A model generated the notes under the pieces. It had not been told where the DNA came from. It saw nothing but the letters and a program-made list of their open reading frames with translations, and made no database searches. 7,228 nt of DNA from Candidatus Sediminicultor sextus (GTDB lineage Bacteria; Atribacterota; Phoenicimicrobiia; Phoenicimicrobiales; Phoenicimicrobiaceae), in NCBI GenBank assembly GCA_014894735.1, contig JADBKX010000144.1, forward strand, positions 1 to 7,228. Reading direction: 5' to 3'. The position numbers were made by a program, and so were the translations under genes. How positions within the stretch are numbered: position 1 is the stretch's first letter; each line of letters starts with the position of its first letter. Of the stretch, positions 1 to 6,799 are shown in pieces.

Positions 1-8
1 AAATTTTT

Positions 9-44
9 TTGACTTTTCCTAATATATATGTTATCTTATTAAAA
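9..44 (+). promoter_or_regulatory. Probable sigma70-type promoter of the lysine operon
   Basis: A TTGACT -35 box lies at 9-14. After a 17-base spacer comes TATCTT at 32-37 as the -10 box (4 of 6 consensus bases), preceded by a TG at 29-30 in the extended -10 position. Transcription would start near 43-45, about 32 bases before the first strand of the riboswitch P1 helix, which is where an L-box promoter is expected. The surroundings are AT-rich, so chance matches are possible. The 17-base spacing, the TGn element and the position relative to the aptamer make this the best candidate. No operator palindrome is evident. Confidence 0.7.
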
Positions 45-75
45 ATTTAATATTTGTACCTCACTTTTTCCTTAA

Positions 76-260
76 GTGAGGTAGAGGCGCGAGCAATAAT
101 CAGTACTGGTGATGAGATGAGCATCTTTGATTCTCCAGGAAAGGTATTCTCGCCGAAGCGTAAAGATAACAGCTCTAATCTTTATGTTGGGCTTATGGTT
201 AAAAGCCATAAGACTGTCATCAGAATCTATACCCTGGTTTCTGGTGGAGCGCTATCTCAT
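76..260 (+). promoter_or_regulatory. Lysine riboswitch aptamer (L box)
   Basis: The conserved L-box core is present in order: AGAGGCGCG (83-91), AGTA (102-105), GCCGAAG (152-158), GTTGGGCT (186-193), ACTGTCA (213-219) and GGAGCG (246-251). The five-way junction helices can be traced: P1 77-84/252-259; P2 base 89-93/149-153 with further pairing 106-109/135-138 and 115-118/123-126; P3 159-167/178-186; P4 192-198/206-212 (seven perfect pairs); P5 218-225/239-246. Loop L2 (GAGC, 119-122) is complementary to loop L3 (GCTC, 172-175), matching the known L2-L3 kissing contact. Lysine binding is known to stabilise P1 in this family. Its position before a lysine biosynthesis operon and a terminator indicates lysine-repressed transcription. 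A short open frame at 54-287 crosses the aptamer and is not a gene. Confidence 0.96.
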
Positions 261-327
261 CAAATGAGAAAATGGGGGCAAATTTAATTGTCAGATTATT
301 TAAAGGCAATTGATGAGCATAGCGTTT
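247..327 (+). promoter_or_regulatory. Antiterminator pairing of the riboswitch expression platform
   Basis: The 3' strand of P1 and its flanks are complementary to the left half and loop of the downstream terminator. CTCATCAA (256-263) pairs perfectly with TTGATGAG (310-317). CGCTAT (250-255) pairs perfectly with ATAGCG (319-324), with one bulged C at 318, and the helix can extend by G-U/A-U/G-U pairs (247-249 with 325-327). Because 252-259 is needed for P1, the antiterminator and the lysine-bound aptamer exclude each other. The inferred logic is: no lysine, antiterminator forms and the operon is read; lysine bound, P1 closes and the terminator forms. Confidence 0.85.
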
Positions 328-343
328 ATCAATTGCCTTTTTT
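302..343 (+). terminator. Riboswitch-controlled intrinsic terminator
   Basis: Positions 302-314 and 328-340 are perfect 13-base inverse complements. Inner pairs 315-318/324-327 extend the stem, two of them G-U, and leave a five-base loop at 319-323. The 3' arm runs directly into a T tract at 338-343 followed by more T-rich sequence. It lies about 85 bases before the lysA start and after the aptamer, so it acts as an attenuator for the whole operon rather than as the end of an upstream gene. Confidence 0.95.
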
Positions 344-359
344 ATTTATGAATTTAGAA

Positions 360-391
360 ATTGCTTCGTCGTCAATGCTCCTCGCAATGAC
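360..391. repeat. Fragment of a dispersed GTCATTGCGAGGAGC-type repeat
   Basis: On the minus strand this stretch begins GTCATTGCGAGGAGC and ends GACGACGAAGCAAT. From memory, this matches the short dispersed palindromic repeats found intergenically in many environmental and anaerobic bacterial genomes. The ends ATTGC (360-364) and GCAAT (384-388) are inverted complements. It sits between the riboswitch terminator and the lysA ribosome binding site, so it is present only in read-through transcripts. I see no target-site duplication and no coding capacity. The copy number elsewhere in the genome cannot be judged from this window. Confidence 0.6.
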
Positions 392-417
392 ATTTTGCTA
401 TTAGCATACATATTTAT

Positions 418-423
418 AGGAGG
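418..423 (+). promoter_or_regulatory. Shine-Dalgarno site of lysA
   Basis: AGGAGG lies five bases before the ATG at 429. It is a full-strength site and fixes the lysA start. It lies downstream of the terminator and outside the aptamer, so the riboswitch does not appear to sequester it. This favours transcriptional rather than translational control. Confidence 0.85.
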
Positions 424-428
424 AATAA

Positions 429-1766
429 ATGAATAATCAAAATAACATAACACCTCAAATTAACCGAGAGGGCTTTTCCCTGAATAAATCCGGAAATTTA
501 GAATTTGACCGATGTGAACTTGTAAAATTAGCCCAAAAATACGGAACCCCCTGTTATATCTTTTCGGAAAATATAATTAGAAGAAAATGCCGCCAATATA
601 CTTCTGCTTTTACTAAAAGAAACATTGATTTTGAAGTAATCTATGCTGGTAAAGCCTTCCTGGTTAAAGCAATGTGCCATATTTTAAAGGAAGAGGGTTT
701 AGGCCTGGATGTTTCTTCTGGCGGAGAATTATATACTGCCCTTTCAGCAGGATTCCCTCCGGATAAAATATTTTTCCATGGGAATAATAAATCCAAAGTG
801 GAAATAGAATTTGCTCTTAAAGAAAAAGTTGGCACCATGATGGTAGAAAGTGAATATGAACTAGACTTGATTGACCAGATTGCAGAAAGTTTAAATACAA
901 AAGTGAGAATCATTCTCCGGGTAACACCGGGGATAGATACCCATACCCATAAATATATTCAAACCGGACAGGTAGATTCAAAATTTGGAATCAATATTGA
1001 CCAGGTTCCCAGTTTTATGAAAAAAGTATTATCTAAGGAACATATTAGCTATAATGGTTTACATTTTCATCTCGGCTCACAAATTTTTGATCTATCTCCT
1101 TATGTTCTTGCTATTAAAGAAATGGTAAAACTGATAAGAAAGATAAAAGACCTGGAGGGAGTGGATACCCTGAATTTAAATTTAGGCGGAGGATTGGGGG
1201 TAAAGTACTTAGAATCTGACTTGCCTCCTTCTATAGAAAATTTTGTAAATTTAATGGTTGATAATGTAGAAAATGAGGTAGGAAAAAACAATCTAATGAT
1301 GCCCAAAATTTTAATGGAACCGGGTAGGTCCATTGTGGCTGAAGCAGGAATCACTCTCTATACTATCGGTAACATAAAAGAGATACCGGGGGTTAGAAAA
1401 TACCTTATTATGGATGGCGGAATGGCTGATAATCCTCGACCCATCCTTTATGAAGCAAAATATGAAGCTGTTTTGGTAAATAAAATAAATAGTAATCTGC
1501 CTGAAGAAGTGGTAACTATTGCTGGAAAATGTTGTGAATCAGGAGATATCCTAATTAAAGATTTAAAACTTCCCTCGGCTTCCCCCGGAGATCTTTTGGC
1601 AGTATTTACCACTGGGGCATACCATTATTCTATGTCAAGCAATTATAACCGACTTTCGCGGCCAGCGGTTGTCCTGGTAAATCAAGGAAAAGATGATTTA
1701 ATTGTAAAAAGAGAAACTTATGCTGATATTGTAAGAAATGATACTAAGCCAGAATGGTTCAAATAA
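429..1766 (+). CDS. lysA: Diaminopimelate decarboxylase
   Basis: LysA is a cytoplasmic PLP enzyme that decarboxylates meso-DAP to L-lysine, the last step of the pathway. The 445-residue protein is full length for the family. It has the fold-type III layout: an alanine-racemase-like barrel followed by a C-terminal beta domain. The PLP lysine is K75 in YAGKAF. Other family motifs are HFHLGSQ (212-218), the phosphate-binding GGGLG (253-257), EPGRSI (297-302) and the catalytic CESGD (369-373). The C-terminal GAYHYSMSSNYN (396-407) is the usual PLP/substrate loop. F77 stands where many homologues have Asn (YAxKAN), a variation I recall in clostridial-type LysA. The start follows AGGAGG at five bases. 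It is the first gene after the lysine riboswitch, so end-product control acts directly on it. The next gene starts 23 bases after its stop. Confidence 0.97.
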   Translation: MNNQNNITPQINREGFSLNKSGNLEFDRCELVKLAQKYGTPCYIFSENIIRRKCRQYTSAFTKRNIDFEVIYAGKAFLVKAMCHILKEEGLGLDVSSGGELYTALSAGFPPDKIFFHGNNKSKVEIEFALKEKVGTMMVESEYELDLIDQIAESLNTKVRIILRVTPGIDTHTHKYIQTGQVDSKFGINIDQVPSFMKKVLSKEHISYNGLHFHLGSQIFDLSPYVLAIKEMVKLIRKIKDLEGVDTLNLNLGGGLGVKYLESDLPPSIENFVNLMVDNVENEVGKNNLMMPKILMEPGRSIVAEAGITLYTIGNIKEIPGVRKYLIMDGGMADNPRPILYEAKYEAVLVNKINSNLPEEVVTIAGKCCESGDILIKDLKLPSASPGDLLAVFTTGAYHYSMSSNYNRLSRPAVVLVNQGKDDLIVKRETYADIVRNDTKPEWFK

Positions 1767-1776
1767 AAAATAATGT

Positions 1777-1781
1777 AAAGG
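1777..1781 (+). promoter_or_regulatory. Weak Shine-Dalgarno site deciding the lysC start
   Basis: AAAGG lies eight bases before the ATG at 1790. The earlier in-frame ATG at 1754 would add 12 residues that do not match the family and would overlap lysA by 13 bases. The site is weaker than those of lysA and dapA, so lysC may be translated less often per message. Confidence 0.6.
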
Positions 1782-1789
1782 TAATATTT

Positions 1790-3028
1790 ATGAGAATAAT
1801 AGTAAAATTTGGCGGAACCAGTGTTCAGGACCCTGAAAGAATTAGAAAAGCCGCTCAATCAATAATTCAACAAGCAAAAAAAGGATATGAAATAGTAGCG
1901 GTTGTTTCAGCAATGGGGAATACCACAGATACTTTAACTTCTTTACTTAAAGATTCTGTTAAAGATCTTATTGAGGATAGAGATTATGCTGATTTTGTTT
2001 CTATGGGAGAGCGGATAAGTGCCAGAGTTCTTGCAGCAACTATTAAATCTATGGGATTTTCTTCGAGATATTTTGACCCCGCAGATAAGGATTTTCCTAT
2101 TATTACTGATTCAAATTTTAACCAAGCCAAAATTCTTTCTCAAGAAAGTCAAGAAAAATGCCAAAATATTATTAAACCTTTACTCGAAAAAAAACTTATT
2201 CCTGTAGTATGTGGTTTTTTAGGTAGAAGCTGTGAAGATGGAAGTATAACCACTCTTGGCCGGGGCGGCAGCGATATCACTGCTTTTGCCCTGGGAAACT
2301 TTTTAGAAGCTGACGAAGTAATCATCGTAACCGATGCAGTGGGAGTATTGAGTGCTGATCCCCGGATAATAAAAGAACCCATAACTATAAAGAAAATAAG
2401 CGTGGAAGAGATGGGAGTCCTTGCTGAAGGTGGAGCAAAAGTTTTACATCCACAGGCCTTAAAATATAAAACGGATAGAATGAAAGCAAAGATAATTCAC
2501 TTTCAGAACGGAAACTTAGCAGCAGAAGGTACAGAGATAATAGGGGCTTTTAAAAGTAAATTAACTCTTTTTAAAGAAAAACTGACTATGTTAACTGTCC
2601 TGGGAACGGAAATTTTTAATACGCCGGGGCTATTAAAAAAAATAATTACCCCTATTTCCGACAATCATATTAGTCTGTACGGTGTTTCTATCGGTACAAA
2701 ACATATTGGAATCTATGTTATGGAGAATTATACCCAGCAATCTTATGATCTAATTCATCCTATTGTAATTGAAGATGAGAAATTAAAATCAGTTACTTTA
2801 AAAAATGATATTGCATTAATTATTGCCAAAAGCAGAGATTTTATTGAAACACCGGGTATTATTGAAAGAATTACCCATCCTCTGGCTCAAAATAATATAA
2901 ATATAATTGAAATGACTACTATCAAAACAGATATTTTAATCTTTTTAGAATGGAAAGATAGGAAATTCGCTTACCAAATAATAGACAAATCATTGGAAGA
3001 GGCAGGGATCGTGATAACTAATAATTAA
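1790..3028 (+). CDS. lysC: Aspartate kinase (aspartokinase)
   Basis: LysC phosphorylates L-aspartate with ATP, the committed step of the aspartate family pathway. With the ATG at 1790 the protein has 412 residues, typical of monofunctional aspartokinases. It begins MRIIVKFGGTS, placing the nucleotide/substrate motif KFGGTS at 6-11. GER (73-75), TTLGRGGSD (154-162), ADPR (189-192) and GAKVLHPQA (215-223) follow as in the amino-acid kinase fold. Two ACT domains fill roughly 265-335 and 338-412, so allosteric feedback is expected, but the effector (lysine, threonine or meso-DAP) cannot be read from the sequence. No homoserine dehydrogenase domain is fused. The usual TDVDG/TDVPG stretch reads TDAVG here, a mild divergence. 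Its place in the lysine-riboswitch operon suggests a lysine/DAP-dedicated isozyme. Calling it lysC rather than dapG is by convention. Confidence 0.95.
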   Translation: MRIIVKFGGTSVQDPERIRKAAQSIIQQAKKGYEIVAVVSAMGNTTDTLTSLLKDSVKDLIEDRDYADFVSMGERISARVLAATIKSMGFSSRYFDPADKDFPIITDSNFNQAKILSQESQEKCQNIIKPLLEKKLIPVVCGFLGRSCEDGSITTLGRGGSDITAFALGNFLEADEVIIVTDAVGVLSADPRIIKEPITIKKISVEEMGVLAEGGAKVLHPQALKYKTDRMKAKIIHFQNGNLAAEGTEIIGAFKSKLTLFKEKLTMLTVLGTEIFNTPGLLKKIITPISDNHISLYGVSIGTKHIGIYVMENYTQQSYDLIHPIVIEDEKLKSVTLKNDIALIIAKSRDFIETPGIIERITHPLAQNNINIIEMTTIKTDILIFLEWKDRKFAYQIIDKSLEEAGIVITNN

Positions 3029-3049
3029 ATAAAAAAGGAGGAACAAAAA

Positions 3050-3934
3050 ATGTTTAAAGGATCTCTCGTAGCTATGATCACCCCATTTACAAAAAATGAT
3101 GAGGTCGATGAAAAAGGAATAAAGGAATTAGTGGAGTTTCATATAAAAAATGGAACAAACGGGATTGTCCCCTGTGGCACTACCGGGGAATCGCCTACTC
3201 TTTCTCATGAGGAACATAAAAAAGTAGTAGAGTTAACCATAAAAGCAGTAGCGGGAAGAGTTCCGGTCATTGCCGGTACCGGTTCAAATTGCACTAAAGA
3301 GGCCTTAGATCTAACTTCTCATGCTAAGGGAGCAGGGGCAGACGGAGCTCTCATAATCACCCCTTATTATAACAAACCTACTCAAAAGGGATTATATCTG
3401 CATTTTAAAAAGATAGCAGAAGAAATAGATATACCTATTATTATCTATAATGTCCCCTCTCGAACTGGAGTGAATATGTTACCTGAAACTTTAGCAGAAT
3501 TAGCAGAACTCAAAAATATTGTGGCAGTAAAAGAAGCCAGTGGAAATTTAGATCAGATGACCGAAATCGTTGAATTGTGCGGAGACAAAATCACCCTTCT
3601 CTCCGGAGATGATAAATTATTACTTCCTGTGCTATCCATAGGAGGAAAAGGAGTAATCTCGGTGGTAGCTAATATTATCCCCCGGGATGTTTCCGATATG
3701 GTTAGAGAATTCGAAGAAGGAAATTACCAGAAAGCTAAAGAAATTTTTTTATTTAAAGTTTATCCCTTAAGTAATGCTATGTTTTACGAAACTAATCCTA
3801 TCCCGGTTAAAACCAGTGCCCGGTTAATGGGGCTGCCTTCCGGTAATTTACGTTTACCTATGTCTCCTATGAGTGAAAATAATCTATTAAAATTAAAAGC
3901 AGATTTAATTAAATTTGGTTTACTGGAGGGATAA
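3050..3934 (+). CDS. dapA: 4-Hydroxy-tetrahydrodipicolinate synthase
   Basis: DapA condenses pyruvate with aspartate semialdehyde, the branch point into lysine/DAP synthesis. The 294-residue single-domain TIM barrel has the usual length. All key residues fall at the same numbers as in the E. coli enzyme: T44 and T45 in GTTGE, Y107 in TPYYNKP, Y133 and R138 in YNVPSRTG, and the Schiff-base lysine K161 in VKEASG. This makes a true DapA much more likely than an N-acetylneuraminate lyase or KDG aldolase paralogue. AGGAGG at 3036-3041, eight bases before the ATG, sets the start. The gene follows lysC after 21 bases, and its end carries the ribosome binding site of dapB. Confidence 0.97.
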   Translation: MFKGSLVAMITPFTKNDEVDEKGIKELVEFHIKNGTNGIVPCGTTGESPTLSHEEHKKVVELTIKAVAGRVPVIAGTGSNCTKEALDLTSHAKGAGADGALIITPYYNKPTQKGLYLHFKKIAEEIDIPIIIYNVPSRTGVNMLPETLAELAELKNIVAVKEASGNLDQMTEIVELCGDKITLLSGDDKLLLPVLSIGGKGVISVVANIIPRDVSDMVREFEEGNYQKAKEIFLFKVYPLSNAMFYETNPIPVKTSARLMGLPSGNLRLPMSPMSENNLLKLKADLIKFGLLEG

Positions 3935-3938
3935 GATT

Positions 3939-4739
3939 ATGATTAAAGTGATAGTATGCGGCGGTTGTGGAAAGATGGGATCGAAAGTTGCGCAATTAAT
4001 ATACCAAAATAAAGATATGGGATTGATAGGAATCATTGAATCCCCTTCTCATCCTGATATAGGGAAAGATTGGGGAATGTCTCTCGGTTTAGGAAAAACT
4101 GGTATAATTGTTAAAAATAATCTAGAAGAAATAATCCCGGTTACTGATCAAATAGTTGAATTTACTAACCCTCAAGTATCCATTCAACATTTGAAAATTG
4201 TCTCTAAATATAAAAAAGCTATGATTATAGGAACTACCGGGTTCTCCTCAGAAGAAATTGAAACAATTAATAAATTAGCTCAAGGCATTCCTTTTCTTCT
4301 CTCGCCAAATATGTCTTTAGGAGTAAATCTACTCTTTAAACTTGCTGCTGAAACTGCTGCTGCTTTGGGTGATGATTACGATATAGAAATTGTAGAAGCC
4401 CATCATCGTTTCAAAAAAGATGCCCCTAGCGGAACGGCGAAAAAATTAGCCCAACAAATTGCTAAAGCCAAAGGAATAAATCTGGATGAAGTGGTAATCT
4501 ATGGGAGAGAGGGAATAATTGGAGAAAGGGGAAAGGGAGAGATCGGTATCCACTCGATTCGAGGAGGGGATATTACCGGTGAACATACGGTGATGTTTAC
4601 TACCTTAGGTGAGAGATTGGAATTAACTCATAAAGCCCACAGCCGCGATACCTTTGCTTATGGCACAATCCAGGCAATAAAATTTATGGAAGGCAAATCT
4701 GCTGGATTTTACGAAATGAAAGATGTACTGAAGATATGA
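3939..4739 (+). CDS. dapB: 4-Hydroxy-tetrahydrodipicolinate reductase
   Basis: DapB reduces the DapA product to tetrahydrodipicolinate using NAD(P)H. The protein has 266 residues, normal for the family. The N-terminal Rossmann motif is GGCGKMG (8-14). IIGTTGFS (96-103) and SPNMSLGVN (122-130) follow. The catalytic stretch EAHHRFKKDAPSGTA (153-167) contains H155 and K159, equivalent to H159 and K163 of the E. coli enzyme. RGGDITGEH (218-226) and HKAHSRDTFAYG (241-252) complete the substrate domain. The ATG at 3939 is preferred because GGAGGG (3925-3930) lies eight bases upstream. An upstream TTG at 3915 would add eight residues before the conserved MIKVIVCGG start and overlap dapA. The gap to dapA is four bases, and the stop overlaps the dapF start. 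Confidence 0.97.
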   Translation: MIKVIVCGGCGKMGSKVAQLIYQNKDMGLIGIIESPSHPDIGKDWGMSLGLGKTGIIVKNNLEEIIPVTDQIVEFTNPQVSIQHLKIVSKYKKAMIIGTTGFSSEEIETINKLAQGIPFLLSPNMSLGVNLLFKLAAETAAALGDDYDIEIVEAHHRFKKDAPSGTAKKLAQQIAKAKGINLDEVVIYGREGIIGERGKGEIGIHSIRGGDITGEHTVMFTTLGERLELTHKAHSRDTFAYGTIQAIKFMEGKSAGFYEMKDVLKI

Positions 4740-5587
4740 AAATAGATTTTGTTAAAATGCATGGATTGGGGAATGATTTTATTTTAATAGACTGTTTAAG
4801 TAAACCATTGGGTGATTCATCATTTCTTTCTTATCTGGCAAAAAAACTTTGTAATCGCAATTTTGGAATTGGCGCAGATGGATTAATGCTTATCTTACCC
4901 TCATCTAAGGCAGATTTAAGAATGAGAATTTTTAACTACGATGGCAGTGAAGCCCAGATGTGTGGAAATGGAATTAGATGTTTCGCTAAATATGCCTACG
5001 AAAATAAATTGGTTTCAAAAAATAAATTCACTGTAGAGACCTTAGCAGGTATAATAATTCCAGAATTAACAATTACAAATAATAAAATTTTGGGCGTCAA
5101 AGTAAACATGGGCACCCCAAAATTAAGACGAAGAGAAGTACCTATGAACGGTAAAGATACCTCCAGAGTTGTAAATGAAACATTGAAGATAAATCCAGAG
5201 CAGACTTTTAAAATCACCTGTGTCTCTATGGGAAATCCTCATTGTATAACCTTTGTCAATGATGTACAATCTATACCGGTAGATGAAATAGGCCCAAAAA
5301 TTGAAAATCACCCCCTCTTCCCTGAAAAAACCAATGTAGAATTTATTCAAGTTTTAAATAAACAAGAGATAAACTTCAGAGTATGGGAAAGAGGAGTTGG
5401 AGAAACTTTGGCTTGCGGAACCGGAGCATGTGCAGCTTTAGTAGCTGCAGTTTTGAATAAAAAAACCGATCGGGAAGCTACAATTCACTTACCGGGAGGA
5501 GATTTAGATATCCAATGGGCTAATGATGGACATGTTTATATGACTGGACCAGCAGAATTGGTATTCAGGGGAGAAATGGAAATTTAA
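4736..5587 (+). CDS. dapF: Diaminopimelate epimerase
   Basis: DapF interconverts LL-DAP and meso-DAP by a cofactor-free two-cysteine mechanism. The protein has 283 residues, normal length, in two pseudo-symmetric halves. Each half carries its cysteine: C76 in MCGNG and C227 in ACGTGA. GNDF (12-15), GIGADG (44-49), SMGNPH (164-169) and WERGVGET (217-224) are further family signatures. The ATG overlaps the dapB stop as ATGA (4736-4739), and no strong Shine-Dalgarno site precedes it, so translation is probably coupled to dapB. It takes LL-DAP from DapL, encoded next, and supplies meso-DAP to LysA and possibly to the cell wall. Confidence 0.97.
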   Translation: MKIDFVKMHGLGNDFILIDCLSKPLGDSSFLSYLAKKLCNRNFGIGADGLMLILPSSKADLRMRIFNYDGSEAQMCGNGIRCFAKYAYENKLVSKNKFTVETLAGIIIPELTITNNKILGVKVNMGTPKLRRREVPMNGKDTSRVVNETLKINPEQTFKITCVSMGNPHCITFVNDVQSIPVDEIGPKIENHPLFPEKTNVEFIQVLNKQEINFRVWERGVGETLACGTGACAALVAAVLNKKTDREATIHLPGGDLDIQWANDGHVYMTGPAELVFRGEMEI

Positions 5588-5629
5588 TAGTACGATTTTT
5601 CAAAATTTTAATAGAAAGGAATTTTATTG

Positions 5630-6799
5630 ATGAAGATAGCACAAAGAATAGAAACTATCCCCCCTTATCTATTTGCAGAAATTGATAAGAAAAAAGAAGA
5701 AGCTATTAAAAAGGGAGTAGACATTATTAATTTAGGTATTGGTGACCCTGATAAACCTACTCCTAATAATATAATTGAAAAATTAAGAGAAAGTGTTAAA
5801 GACCCTAAAACCCATAATTACCCACCCTATGCGGGAACAGCCGAATTTAGGCAGGCAGTTGCCTTATGGTATAAAAATAGATTTGGGGTTGACTTAGACC
5901 CGGATAGAGAAGTAATGGCTCTTATCGGCTCCAAAGAGGGAATAGCTCATATCTTTCTGGCTTTTATTGACCCGGGAGATTTCAGTCTTATACCTGATCC
6001 CGGTTACCCGGTCTACAAAACAGGAACTCTATTTGCCAATGGCTTCCCTTATATCATGCCCTTATTAGAAGAAAATGATTTTTTACCTGACTTAGAAGAA
6101 ATAGATGAAGAGGTCGCCCAAAGAGCTAAATTAATGTTTATCAACTACCCCAACAATCCTACTGCTGCAGTGGCCAATAAAGATTTTTTTGAAAAGGTAG
6201 TAAAATTTGCAAAAAAAAATGATATCCTGGTTTGCCATGATTTTGCTTATTCCGAAATGACCTTTGATAATTACAAGGCCAACAGTTTTTTAGAAGTAAA
6301 CGGGGCTAAAGAAGTGGGCATAGAATTTCATTCTTTATCCAAAACTTACAATATGACTGGCTGGAGATTGGGTTTTGCAGTGGGAAACAAAGAAGCTATT
6401 TCAGCTCTCTCTATTATAAAGACCAATATTGACTCGGGTGTATTCAAGGCAATACAACAAGCCGGGGTAGAAGCCTTAACCGGTCCTCAGGATAATATAG
6501 AGAAGATGAATAAAATTTATACCGGTAGACGAAATGTAGTGATAAATGGACTAAATAAATTAGGGTGGAACTTAAAACCAACTAAAGCTACTTTTTATAT
6601 CTGGATCCCTACTTTGAACAAAATGAGTTCTGTGGAATTTTCTAATCTATTACTAGAAAAAACGGGAATAATTGTAACCCCGGGAATCGGCTACGGAGAA
6701 TATGGAGAAGGATATGTAAGAATTGCTTTAACCGTTGAAGAAAAAAGATTAGAAGAAGCAATAGGAAGAATGGAAAAAGCTGGTCTTAGTCAGGAATAG
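5630..6799 (+). CDS. dapL: LL-diaminopimelate aminotransferase
   Basis: DapL is a PLP class I/II aminotransferase that converts tetrahydrodipicolinate directly to LL-DAP with glutamate, replacing the succinylase or acetylase branch. The 389-residue protein resembles the bacterial/archaeal DapL type beginning IPPYLF, with GIGDPD at 36-41. PLP-site residues visible are GSKEG (100-104), NYPNNPT (172-178), D204, Y207 and the Schiff-base K238 in SLSKTYNMTGWRLGF, with R246. R364 in GYVR should bind the substrate carboxylate. The usual Gly after NPT is Ala (A179). The ATG at 5630 is chosen with AAAGGA (5615-5620) nine bases upstream; an adjacent in-frame TTG at 5627 would add one residue. It follows dapF after 42 bases, and operon context supports DapL over a generic aspartate aminotransferase. 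Its 3' end overlaps the opposing gene by 14 bases. Confidence 0.94.
   Translation: MKIAQRIETIPPYLFAEIDKKKEEAIKKGVDIINLGIGDPDKPTPNNIIEKLRESVKDPKTHNYPPYAGTAEFRQAVALWYKNRFGVDLDPDREVMALIGSKEGIAHIFLAFIDPGDFSLIPDPGYPVYKTGTLFANGFPYIMPLLEENDFLPDLEEIDEEVAQRAKLMFINYPNNPTAAVANKDFFEKVVKFAKKNDILVCHDFAYSEMTFDNYKANSFLEVNGAKEVGIEFHSLSKTYNMTGWRLGFAVGNKEAISALSIIKTNIDSGVFKAIQQAGVEALTGPQDNIEKMNKIYTGRRNVVINGLNKLGWNLKPTKATFYIWIPTLNKMSSVEFSNLLLEKTGIIVTPGIGYGEYGEGYVRIALTVEEKRLEEAIGRMEKAGLSQE

Noticed and set aside
54..287. A 77-codon open frame on the + strand upstream of lysA
   Set aside because: It runs straight through the conserved lysine aptamer, has no ribosome binding site and looks like no protein family; the RNA structure explains the conservation.
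641..913. A minus-strand open frame inside lysA, and a similar one at 1100-1354
   Set aside because: Both lie opposite strongly conserved LysA motifs and are low-complexity shadows without start signals.
1754..1789. Longer lysC start overlapping lysA by 13 bases
   Set aside because: The 12 extra residues precede the canonical MRIIVKFGGTS start, and the ATG at 1790 has a ribosome binding site at suitable spacing.
4996..5350. Two minus-strand open frames inside dapF
   Set aside because: They mirror the dapF coding strand; DapF has full motifs across this stretch, so no second gene is needed.
5588..5629. Possible terminator or internal promoter between dapF and dapL
   Set aside because: The AT-rich gap has only a weak AAAATTTT palindrome with no GC stem and T tract, and no paired -35/-10 boxes that I would trust.
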